A stretch of DNA of 14,765 nt from Caulobacteraceae bacterium (GTDB lineage: Bacteria > Pseudomonadota > Alphaproteobacteria > Caulobacterales > Caulobacteraceae), in the NCBI GenBank assembly GCA_020852035.1, contig JADZBR010000193.1, positions 1 to 14,765 on the forward strand, written 5' to 3'. Numbering within the stretch: position 1 is the stretch's first letter; each line of letters opens with the position of its first letter. Shown here piece by piece: positions 6,281-13,528 of the stretch. Below the pieces are notes generated by a model, which worked only from the letters and a program-made list of their open reading frames with translations, had not been told where the DNA came from and did no database searches. Made by a program: the position numbers and the translations under genes.

Positions 6281-9200
6281 TCAGAACTTCTTGGAGATGT
6301 TCAGATAGAACTTGCGGCCGATGTAGTCGTACTGCGAGGCGAGGATCGCCCGGCCCACCTGGCCGTCGGCGGTGCCGAGCGGCCCTTCGTTGCCGACGCC
6401 CACGCCGCGGCTGACCGCCGGCGGCTGTTCGTCGAAGACGTTGGCGACGCCGGCCAGCACCCGCACGGTGTCCCACTCCTTCTGGACGGCGATGGAGTGG
6501 TAGGCGGTGAACTCGTTGTAAACCTTGTACTTGTGCAGACCGCTGGTCGACACATCGTCAAGGGTTTCAGCGTCAGACGCCTTGCCGACCGCATCGATGC
6601 CCCAGAACAGGGTCCAGTCGTCCTTCTCGAACCGGACGTTGAGCTGGCCGGTCCAGTCGGGATCGCCGACGAAGCCGTTGAGATCGGCGATGGAGTCCTC
6701 GAACAGGGCGATCTTGTCCTCCAGCTGCCAGGTCGACTGCAGGTCCACGATCATGGTCGTGTTCCAGGGCAGGTCGCGCCGGTCGTTGATGGTCAGGTCG
6801 ATGCCGCGGTTGGTCTGCTTGGCGATGTTGATGAAGCTGTCGCGGACCGTGTCGATCAGCCGCGCCTGATTGCGGTTGAAGAGGCTGCAGAGCGGATCGT
6901 TGGGGAAATCGGCCGAGTTGTAGCAGCGGAAGACGATGTTGCTCGCCCCCAGCTGCGTCACCTCGTCGTTCACCTTGATCTCGAAGTAGTCCACCGCCAC
7001 GTTCAGGTCGGCGAAGCTGGGCGTGAAGATGGCCCCGACGGTGAACGCCTTGGAGGTTTCCGGCTTCAGCACCCCGGCGCCGCCGCCGGTGATGGAGGTG
7101 GCCGAGGCGCCCTGGCCCGAGTAGTTGCCCGGGAAGCCTTCGGCGCGGCAGTTGTCGGCCACTCGCTGCGGGATGTTCCCCAGCGCCAGGTTCTGGTCGA
7201 TGTTGATACAGGGGTCGATCGCGCGCTGCGCGGGGAAGCCCGTCTGGTCGGCCAGATAGAGTTCGAACAGCGCCGGCGCGCGGTAGGAGGTGCCTTGCGT
7301 GGCCCGCAGCCGCAGCATCGGGATCACCTGCCAGTTGACGCCTACCTTGTAGGTGAAGTCATTGCCCGAACTCTTCACGTCGGTGTAGCGGCCCGACAGC
7401 GAGACATCGAGGCTTTCGGCCAGGGCATGGCCCTTCAGCAGTGGGATCGAGAGCTCGCCAAACACCTCCTTGGTGGTGTCCTTGCCCTTGGTGATGCCGG
7501 CCGAGGACGTGCCCCAGGCGTTCCCCGAGAGGATGATCGGACCGGGCGTGTCGGTGATCTTGTCGCGGCGGAGCTGGAAGCCGAAGGCCGCGCCGAGCGG
7601 GCCGGCGGGCAGGTCGAACAGGTCGCCGGAAATCGAGCCTTCGACCACCGCCTGGGTGTAGATGGTCTTGCCGACGTCATAGTCGAAGAGGAAGGCTTCT
7701 TCCTCCGGCGTCAGGATGCCGGCCAGGAAGTTCGGCGTCACCCAGCTGACGTCAACGCAGGGACGGTTGCTGATCGGCGTCGTGTAGCCGACGCAGGACG
7801 CCGTCGGGCGGGGGATCGAGTTGGCGTTGAACAGGCCGAAGCTGCCGAAGTCGCTGCGGCCGTCCGCGGAATAGACCGCATCGGCCAGGACCACATCCTG
7901 ACCGTATTCACCCTTCGAGCGGCTGTACTGGCCGTAGATGTCCCAGTTCCAGCCGTCCAGGAAGCCGGCGGCCGGGAAATCCCCGCGCAGGCCGCCGAGA
8001 TAGCGCTGGTATTCCACCTTCTGGCTGGAGTCGGCGCGGTCGGTGGCGATGGTCGGGCTGAGGAAGTAGTTGGGGTTGGTGAAGCCGGCGCTGAAGGGGT
8101 CGCCGCCGTCCTCGGTATACATGTAGCTCCAGATCTGACGGTAGTTGTCGCTCTTGGAGACACGGCGGTTCAGCAGGATTTCGCCGTAGGCTTCGACGTT
8201 CGGCGTCAGGTCGAACCCGCCCTGGGCGAACACCGTGGCGCGCTCGACCTTCGGCGTGAAGGTGGACTTCAGATTGAACGGGCTGTTGAAGTCGGCGACC
8301 GCCGTCGAGGGGTCGTCGTAGGCGACCACGTAGTAGCCGGGGGGCGAGCCGGGGTAGTCGTCATAGCCGGGCACGGCGTTCGCGGGCCTGAGCGGGATGA
8401 ACTGGCCGAGGTTGCCCTGGTAGTCATACTGCAGCTTGCCCAGGCGCCCGCCGAAGTCGCCGTTGGCGTCGTAGCCGTAGATCCAGATCTGATCGTAGAG
8501 CAGGTCGCGGCACTGGAATGAGTTGGTGCGCGGGTCGATCACGTCGCTGCGCTGGCCGGTGGCGACGCTGGTGCGGTACTGCTCGCCGCAGTTCAGGTAG
8601 TCGCGCTTGCCGACGCGCAGGGCGCGGGATTTGTACCAGTCGCCCGAGATGTTGAACCAGCCGCGGTCGAAGGTCTTACCGAAGGTGGCGGTCGCCCGAT
8701 ATTCCTCGCCGTCGGCCTTTTCCGGCTGCGACCAGAAGGTCTCCAGCTCGATGCCGTCGGTGTCGCGCTTGGTGATGATGTTGACCACCCCGGCCACGGC
8801 GTCCGAGCCGTAGATCGAGGAGGCGCCGTCCTTCAGGATGTCGATCCGGTCGATCGCCGAGGTCGGCAGCACGTGCAGGTCGAACGAGGAGACCGCGCCG
8901 CGCGTGCCGGCCGGGCCGGCGCGGCGGCCGTTCAGCAGCACCAGGGTGCGGTTGGCGCCGAGGCCGCGCAGCGACACCGTCTGGGCGCCGGGGCCGCCGT
9001 CGGTGGTGAAGGCCGACGAGATCGTCGTGGTGATCTGGGCCGAGCCCGAGACCACCGAGGCCGAACGCAGCAGGGCGCCGGCGTCGGCCACGCCCTTCAG
9101 GCGGCCGGTCTCGGCGCTGATCACCTGCACCGGGTCGGGGCTGGAGAATTCGTTGCGCCGGATGCGCGAGCCGGTGACCACCAGCTCCTCGACATCGGTG

Positions 9201-9340
9201 TCGGCCGGCGCGGCCGTGGTCGCCGTCGGCAGATCTTGCGCCTGGTCCTGGGCGAAGGCGCCGATCGGCGCGCCCAGCGTGGCCGCAGCCAGACCTGCGA
9301 AGATGGTTGAGTTCAGCAGATGCTTACGGTTCGACGACAT
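6281..9340 (-). CDS. TonB-dependent outer-membrane receptor
   Basis: A 22-stranded beta-barrel type receptor, 1,019 residues, importing a large ligand such as a siderophore, vitamin, sugar or peptide with energy from TonB-ExbBD. The start at 9340 is supported by AAGAGGGG (9345-9352); a frame open to 9412 is less likely. Signal peptide is residues 1-30 (cleavage after AFA). The TonB box region 'VEELVVTGSRI' is at 50-60. The plug domain (about 65-192) ends with 'IYGSDAVAGVVNIITK'. The barrel runs to the C-terminal aromatic ending (YLNISKKF). The mature protein has eight cysteines in four closely spaced pairs, suggesting disulfide-pinned surface loops. The length and the '...IKVNDEVTQLGA' segment match the very large receptors common in Caulobacterales and Xanthomonadales. 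No FecI/FecR-type regulator is adjacent. It is divergent from the S9 peptidase gene, which hints at peptide uptake (inference). Confidence 0.95.
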   Translation of the reverse strand: MSSNRKHLLNSTIFAGLAAATLGAPIGAFAQDQAQDLPTATTAAPADTDVEELVVTGSRIRRNEFSSPDPVQVISAETGRLKGVADAGALLRSASVVSGSAQITTTISSAFTTDGGPGAQTVSLRGLGANRTLVLLNGRRAGPAGTRGAVSSFDLHVLPTSAIDRIDILKDGASSIYGSDAVAGVVNIITKRDTDGIELETFWSQPEKADGEEYRATATFGKTFDRGWFNISGDWYKSRALRVGKRDYLNCGEQYRTSVATGQRSDVIDPRTNSFQCRDLLYDQIWIYGYDANGDFGGRLGKLQYDYQGNLGQFIPLRPANAVPGYDDYPGSPPGYYVVAYDDPSTAVADFNSPFNLKSTFTPKVERATVFAQGGFDLTPNVEAYGEILLNRRVSKSDNYRQIWSYMYTEDGGDPFSAGFTNPNYFLSPTIATDRADSSQKVEYQRYLGGLRGDFPAAGFLDGWNWDIYGQYSRSKGEYGQDVVLADAVYSADGRSDFGSFGLFNANSIPRPTASCVGYTTPISNRPCVDVSWVTPNFLAGILTPEEEAFLFDYDVGKTIYTQAVVEGSISGDLFDLPAGPLGAAFGFQLRRDKITDTPGPIILSGNAWGTSSAGITKGKDTTKEVFGELSIPLLKGHALAESLDVSLSGRYTDVKSSGNDFTYKVGVNWQVIPMLRLRATQGTSYRAPALFELYLADQTGFPAQRAIDPCINIDQNLALGNIPQRVADNCRAEGFPGNYSGQGASATSITGGGAGVLKPETSKAFTVGAIFTPSFADLNVAVDYFEIKVNDEVTQLGASNIVFRCYNSADFPNDPLCSLFNRNQARLIDTVRDSFINIAKQTNRGIDLTINDRRDLPWNTTMIVDLQSTWQLEDKIALFEDSIADLNGFVGDPDWTGQLNVRFEKDDWTLFWGIDAVGKASDAETLDDVSTSGLHKYKVYNEFTAYHSIAVQKEWDTVRVLAGVANVFDEQPPAVSRGVGVGNEGPLGTADGQVGRAILASQYDYIGRKFYLNISKKF

Positions 9341-9651
9341 GCGACCCCTCTTGTTGGACAGGGGGCGCGGCGCCGAAAGCAAAGCCGCTTGCTGCATGGT
9401 GCACACCCCCACCTGGGCCGCAGTCTCACTGTTACGTCAGTATCGCGAAAGTGCGGTATTGCGGATCGAGGCGTCAAATTGATGCAGAGTTACATTTTTG
9501 TCACCCTCAGCTTCGCCGTGGCGGCGACGCCCCTGGCGCCCGTCGATCGCAAGGCTTGCGGCTTGCGGCTGAAAAAATCCAAGGTCTATCCGGGGGTTGA
9601 TCGACCGGAGGGGAGCGGGCTCTACTGGCCGGAAGTCCTGGGGGTGTAACG
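9341..9651. promoter_or_regulatory. Divergent intergenic region between the TonB receptor and S9 peptidase
   Basis: This 311-bp region must hold both promoters and is locally less GC-rich near 9470-9505 (TTACATTTTTG). TTGACG on the minus strand (9476-9471) is a possible -35 for the receptor, but no convincing -10 lies at normal spacing. CGCAAG-G-CTTGCG (9548-9560) is a perfect dyad, overlapped by a tandem GGCTTGC repeat (9553-9566). A 55-codon plus-strand frame (9482-9649) ends just before the peptidase; it has no visible ribosome-binding site or recognisable product, so I do not call it a gene. Confidence 0.35.
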
Positions 9652-11676
9652 ATGTTACGTCAAATCGGCCTGCGAATGCTGGCCGCGATCGGCTTGGCGT
9701 TTGCCGTCTTCAACAGCGTCGCGGCCGCGCCGGCGGCGCGCGAGTTCGTCCAGGCCCCGGCGATCAGCAATGTCGTGCTGTCACAGGACGGCCGACACAT
9801 CGCCGCCCTGACCTCCGCCGACGGCGAGGTCTCCAACATCTCGGTCTGGCGCACCGCCGACCTTTCGGCGCCGCCGGCGGTGATCGCCCTCAACCGGGTG
9901 CGGGTGACGAGCCTGTTCTTCCTGAAGAAGGACCGCCTGCTGGTGAACACCATCCAGACCTTCGACATGGGCGGCGGCGCGGCCGGCCGCACGCACTTGT
10001 CGCGGGCCTTCGTCTCGGACCTGGAGGGCAAGGTCTTCCGCCCGCTGCTGCCCGACACCGGGGTCAAGACCGACCTGGAGGCGTTCTTCTCCAAGGTCAG
10101 CAACGCGGTTCTCATCGACACCCTGCCGAACGATCCGCGCCACGTCATCGTCATCGACGGACGGCTCGACACCTATGGCGACACCCTGAAGGTCGACGTC
10201 TATTCCGGGCGTTCGGAGCGGCTGGACCGCGCCTCCGAACGGTTCGGCAACCCGCAGACCGACCTTGCCGGCGAGATTCGCGCCCGCGGCGAGATCGGCT
10301 TCGAGGGCGGCAAGGCGCATTTCGCCCAATGGATCAAGGGTGCGGACGGGCGCTGGGAGGAGCATTTCCGCAGCGGCGCGGCCGAGCGCGAGGTGTTCAG
10401 CATCGGCGCCTTCACCAAGGATCCGAACATCCTCTACGTCCTCTCCAACCGGGGCCGCGACAAGGTCGGGGTCTACGAATACGACATCCGCACAAAGAAG
10501 ATCGGCGAGCCGGTCTTCGAGCATAAGCTGTTCAACGCCACCGGCGTGATCCAGTCGAACGGGGCGGCGGACTACGGCGAGGTGCTGGGCTTCGCCTACG
10601 CCGGCCCGGCCGCCAGCACCTACTGGACCGATGGGCGGATCGCGGCGCTGAACAAGTCGCTGCGCCAGGCGCTGGGCGTGAAGACCGTCAGCGTCGACTG
10701 GGTCGACCCCGGGACGGGCGAGGCCGCGCGCCTGCCTGTGGCGGACGGGGCGGACGCCTACATCACCCAGTATTCGGCCGACATGCAGCGGTTCATCGTC
10801 GTCAAGACCGGGCCTTCGCAGCCGCCGGAATACTACCTCCTGAACAGCGATGGCGGGCTGCAGCTGCTCGGCAAGCAGCGGCCGACGCTGGACCTCGCCG
10901 CCCTCGGCCGGACACGCCTGGTGGAATACGCCGCCCGCGATGGCCTGCGCATCCCGGCGATCCTCACCACCCCGCCGGCGAGTTTCGGGCCGGGGCCGTA
11001 TCCGGCGGTGGTGCTGCCGCACGGCGGGCCGTGGTCGCGCGACGAGATGGCCTGGGATCCCTCCGGCTGGCCGCAGTTCCTGGCCAGTCGCGGCTATGCG
11101 GTGCTGCAGCCGCAGTTTCGCGGTTCGCAGGGCTGGGGCCAGAAGCTCTGGCGCGCCGGCGACCGCGAGTGGGGGCAGAAGATGCAGGACGACAAGGACG
11201 ACGGCGCCAGGTGGATGATCGCCCAGAAGATCGCAGAGCCCGGCCGCATCGCCATGTTCGGCTATTCCTACGGCGGCTACGCGGCCCTGGCCGCCAGCAT
11301 CCGGCCGGAGGGGATCTACAAGTGCGCCATCTCCGGCGCCGGCGGCAGCCTCTCCAGCATGAAGCGGGCGACCTCGCAAAACCGCATCCTGCGCGAACTG
11401 CAACGGCCGACGGTGGAGGGCCTGGACGCCATCGAGCACGCCGGCGAGGTGAAGATCCCGCTGCTGCTCTACCACGGCGACCGCGACCAGATCGTGCCGC
11501 TGAAGGACAGCGAGCGCTTCGTCGCCCGCGCGAAGGCGGCCGGCGCGCCGGTGCAGTATTTCGAGATCGCCGACATGGGCCACACCTTCGACACCTGGAC
11601 CCCGGCGATGGCCGAGCGCCAGCTGGTGGAGATCGAGCGCTTCCTGAAGCAGGACTGCGGGGCAGGGGGGCTTTAG
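9652..11676 (+). CDS. Secreted S9 family (prolyl oligopeptidase/DPP-IV-like) serine peptidase
   Basis: Serine peptidase that cleaves short peptides, predicted periplasmic, 674 residues. A signal peptide covers about residues 1-25 (positive start, then AAIGLAFAVF, cleavage near VAA-AP). The ATG at 9652 has a GGGGG-containing ribosome-binding site about 8 nt upstream. Residues about 35-400 look like the beta-propeller that gates access. The C-terminal alpha/beta-hydrolase domain starts near 'YPAVVLPHGGPWSRDE' and carries the triad: S539 in GYSYGGY, D612 in HGDRDQIV and H644 in MGHTF. All catalytic residues are present and the length is normal for the family. It is divergent from the TonB receptor and convergent with the DUF1801 gene. 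The exact specificity (prolyl, dipeptidyl or acylaminoacyl) cannot be told from the motifs seen. Confidence 0.94.
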   Translation: MLRQIGLRMLAAIGLAFAVFNSVAAAPAAREFVQAPAISNVVLSQDGRHIAALTSADGEVSNISVWRTADLSAPPAVIALNRVRVTSLFFLKKDRLLVNTIQTFDMGGGAAGRTHLSRAFVSDLEGKVFRPLLPDTGVKTDLEAFFSKVSNAVLIDTLPNDPRHVIVIDGRLDTYGDTLKVDVYSGRSERLDRASERFGNPQTDLAGEIRARGEIGFEGGKAHFAQWIKGADGRWEEHFRSGAAEREVFSIGAFTKDPNILYVLSNRGRDKVGVYEYDIRTKKIGEPVFEHKLFNATGVIQSNGAADYGEVLGFAYAGPAASTYWTDGRIAALNKSLRQALGVKTVSVDWVDPGTGEAARLPVADGADAYITQYSADMQRFIVVKTGPSQPPEYYLLNSDGGLQLLGKQRPTLDLAALGRTRLVEYAARDGLRIPAILTTPPASFGPGPYPAVVLPHGGPWSRDEMAWDPSGWPQFLASRGYAVLQPQFRGSQGWGQKLWRAGDREWGQKMQDDKDDGARWMIAQKIAEPGRIAMFGYSYGGYAALAASIRPEGIYKCAISGAGGSLSSMKRATSQNRILRELQRPTVEGLDAIEHAGEVKIPLLLYHGDRDQIVPLKDSERFVARAKAAGAPVQYFEIADMGHTFDTWTPAMAERQLVEIERFLKQDCGAGGL

Positions 11677-11701
11677 GCGCGGGCCATCCTGTCCTGGTCT
11701 T

Positions 11702-11724
11702 CCCCTCCCCCTTGAGGGGAGGGG
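11702..11724. repeat. Solo C-rich hairpin of the same family as the 134-bp elements
   Basis: CCCCTCCCC-CTTGA-GGGGAGGGG, identical in stem and loop to the left hairpin of copy A (3846-3868). It lies 25 bp after the S9 peptidase stop and 29 bp from the convergent DUF1801 stop, so it may terminate both. Only the outer half-unit is present; the inner G-run block and right half are absent. Confidence 0.7.
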
Positions 11725-11753
11725 CATTTGTGCGGGGCGCCCGGGCTCGGGTT

Positions 11754-12155
11754 CTAGTCCCCCGCCGCCACCCGCCGGCGCATGTCCGCATAGGCCGCGG
11801 CGATCAGCCCGCCGATCGCCGCCTCGTCGGCCGGCTGGCCCCAGCGCAGCTTGACGTGCCGCACGCGCTTGCCGGCGCCTTCCAGCAGGCCGGCCGGGTC
11901 GGCGAGGTCGGCGCCGAAGAAGAAACCGATGCTCGCATGGGCGCTGAAGGCATCGACATAGGCGAAGGCGCCGTCGCCCGCGCAGGCCGTGGGGCGACCG
12001 TCATGCAGCAGCTCGCGCACGTCCTCGCCGCAGTCGCGCATCGCCTCGAACCAGGGCTGGACGATCCGCCGCAGCTCGTGGTCCGGGCGCGCGAACCAGG
12101 CGTCCACGCCGGCGTCCCGCCGCACCGCGCTTGGAAAATGGAACACCGGGCTCAT
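11754..12155 (-). CDS. DUF1801 domain-containing protein
   Basis: A small soluble protein of 133 residues with no signal peptide. The pattern 'LLHDGRPTAC...AFAYVDAF...GFFFGADL', then 'DPAGLLEGAGKRVRHVKLR', is characteristic of DUF1801 (YdhG-like) proteins, whose molecular function is not established. The ATG at 12155 gives the normal family length and begins at the expected N-terminus ('SPVFHF'), although the ribosome-binding site is weak. The frame stays open far upstream, but that part lies antisense inside the aminotransferase gene. It is divergent from the aminotransferase with about 100 bp between the starts, and convergent with the S9 peptidase. Family assignment is from recalled motif resemblance only. 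Confidence 0.82.
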   Translation of the reverse strand: MSPVFHFPSAVRRDAGVDAWFARPDHELRRIVQPWFEAMRDCGEDVRELLHDGRPTACAGDGAFAYVDAFSAHASIGFFFGADLADPAGLLEGAGKRVRHVKLRWGQPADEAAIGGLIAAAYADMRRRVAAGD

Positions 12156-12189
12156 CGGCGGAGCTTGCCACCTTCGCGGGGGATGTCGA

Positions 12190-12213
12190 GCGCTTGACCG
12201 GTGCTCAAGGCGC
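12190..12213. promoter_or_regulatory. Near-palindrome between the DUF1801 and aminotransferase genes
   Basis: GCGCTTGA (12190-12197) and TCAAGGCGC (12205-12213) form an inverted repeat with one bulged base and a 7-nt loop. It lies midway between the two divergent starts and overlaps a TTGACC that could be a -35 for the aminotransferase. No matching -10 is convincing, so the call is tentative. Confidence 0.25.
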
Positions 12214-12257
12214 GGCTCAAACCTGCCCCAGGACCCCTTGTCGTCCGGGAGAGCGCC

Positions 12258-13445
12258 ATGCCCGCCGAGATCGAGCCGGTCCACGCCATCTCGATCAACA
12301 CCCTGGCCCACGAGCTGCGCCGCGAGGGGCGCTCGATCGTGCAGGTGGCCTTCGGCCAGCCCTCGACCGGCGCGCCGGCCGCCGCCATCGCCGCCGCCCA
12401 TGCGGCGCTGGACTCGGACGTCGGCGGCTACTGGGAGAGCCCGCAATTGCGGGGCCGCATCGCCCAGCACTATCGCGAGCAGTATGGGGTGGAGATCGAG
12501 GGCCGTCAGGTGATCCTCACCTGCGGCGCCTCGCCGGCGCTGGTGCTGGCGATGGCGGCGGCCTTCTCGCCGGGCGAGCGCATCGCGATGGCGCGGCCGG
12601 GCTATGTCGCCTACCGCAACAACGCCCGGGCGCTGCACCTGGAGCCGGTGGAGATCCACTGCGGCCCGGAGGCGCGTTTTCAGATCACCGCCAAGGCGGT
12701 GGCCGACCTCGATCCGGCGCCCCAGGGGCTGATCATCGCCAGCCCGGCCAATCCGACCGGCACGCTCATCGAGCCGGACGAGCTGGCGGCCATCGCCAAG
12801 GTCTGCCGCGAGCGGGGCATCCGCATCGTCTCGGACGAGATCTACCACGGCCTGACCTACGTCGGCCGCGCCCGCTCGATCCTGGAGTTCGAGCCGAACG
12901 CGCTGGTGGTGAACAGCTTCTCCAAGTATTTCAGCATGGTCGGCTGGCGGCTGGGCTGGCTGGTCGCGCCGCCGGACCTGATGGCCCGCGCCCGCGCCTA
13001 TGTCGGCAACTTCTACCTGACGGCGCCCTCGCTCAGCCAGCATGCGGGGCTGGCGGCGATGGACTGCCGCGAGGAGCTGGACGGACACCTGGAGACCTAC
13101 CGCAGGAACCGCGACGTCCTGCTGGCCGCCATGCCCAGGCTCGGCCTTTCGGAGATCGCCCCGCCGGACGGCGCCTTCTACATCTACGCCGACGTCAGTC
13201 ACCTGACCGACGACAGCCTGGCCTTCTGCGAGCGGATGCTGCGCGAGGCGGGGGTGGCCTGCGCGCCGGGCGTCGACTTCGATCCGGTGGACGGGCGCCA
13301 TTTCATCCGCTTCAGCTTCGCCTCGGCGACGGGGGAGATCGAGGAGGCGGTGCGCCGGCTCGAGCCGTGGTTCGCGGCGCAATCCAGGAACCCCCTCCCC
13401 CTTGCGGGGAGGGGGCAGGGGGTGGGGGTGTTAGCGCAGGAATAA
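12258..13445 (+). CDS. Fold-type I (class I/II) pyridoxal-phosphate aminotransferase
   Basis: Cytoplasmic PLP-dependent aminotransferase, 395 residues, moving an amino group between an amino acid and a 2-oxo acid. The start at 12258 has GGGAGA about 6 nt upstream; a GTG at 12201 in frame lacks one. Visible motifs are 'FGQPSTGAP' near the N-terminus, the cofactor-contacting 'SPANPTGT', 'SDEIYHGLTY' with the Asp and Tyr that hold PLP, 'NSFSKYFSMVGWRLGW' with the Schiff-base lysine K223, and the C-terminal 'FIRFSFA' with the substrate-carboxylate arginine. It resembles aspartate/aromatic aminotransferase-like enzymes, but the substrate is undetermined. The natural end appears to be near 'RRLEPWFAAQ'; the last 18 residues (from NPLPLAG) are encoded by, or abut, repeat copy B and are an acquired tail. 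It converges on the oxidase gene. Confidence 0.93.
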   Translation: MPAEIEPVHAISINTLAHELRREGRSIVQVAFGQPSTGAPAAAIAAAHAALDSDVGGYWESPQLRGRIAQHYREQYGVEIEGRQVILTCGASPALVLAMAAAFSPGERIAMARPGYVAYRNNARALHLEPVEIHCGPEARFQITAKAVADLDPAPQGLIIASPANPTGTLIEPDELAAIAKVCRERGIRIVSDEIYHGLTYVGRARSILEFEPNALVVNSFSKYFSMVGWRLGWLVAPPDLMARARAYVGNFYLTAPSLSQHAGLAAMDCREELDGHLETYRRNRDVLLAAMPRLGLSEIAPPDGAFYIYADVSHLTDDSLAFCERMLREAGVACAPGVDFDPVDGRHFIRFSFASATGEIEEAVRRLEPWFAAQSRNPLPLAGRGQGVGVLAQE

Positions 13446-13525
13446 GGAGGCCAGGCGCGAGTGGGCTTTCTTGAGAGTCACAGGCCTACACCCCCACCCC
13501 AACCCCTCCCCGCAAGGGGGAGGGG
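13392..13525. repeat. 134-bp composite palindromic element, copy B
   Basis: Same architecture and exact outer length as copy A. Terminal hairpins lie at 13392-13414 and 13503-13525, with inverted G/C-rich arms and a variable centre. The right 55 bp (13473-13527) match copy A (3927-3981) at 53 positions; the centre is diverged. The left half lies inside the 3' end of the aminotransferase frame and supplies its last codons and stop. The right end is 3 bp from the oxidase TGA. Copies A and B have the same orientation relative to the window. Confidence 0.82.
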
Positions 13526-13528
13526 CTT

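Noticed and set aside
6497..8521. Long plus-strand open frame of over 670 codons
   Set aside because: It is antisense to the TonB-dependent receptor, whose plug, TonB box and barrel features are unmistakable. Long shadow frames are expected in high-GC DNA, and the translation is repetitive in V, D, G and R without domain motifs.
9482..9649. 55-codon plus-strand ORF just before the S9 peptidase (MQSYIFV...)
   Set aside because: The N-terminus looks mildly hydrophobic, but there is no ribosome-binding site and no recognisable product, and it lies in a region that must hold divergent promoters.
9431..9662. GTTACGTCA repeated at 9431-9439 and 9654-9662
   Set aside because: Two 9-bp matches, the second inside the S9 start codon region, give too little information to call a regulatory site.
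9781..11727. Long minus-strand open frame of nearly 650 codons
   Set aside because: It is antisense to the S9 peptidase, which has an intact Ser-Asp-His triad. The product is rich in R, H, A and G with no recognisable domain.
12156..13382. Upstream extension of the DUF1801 frame across the aminotransferase
   Set aside because: The extra 400 or so codons are antisense to a clear PLP enzyme and have no domain. DUF1801 proteins of the normal length start at 12155.
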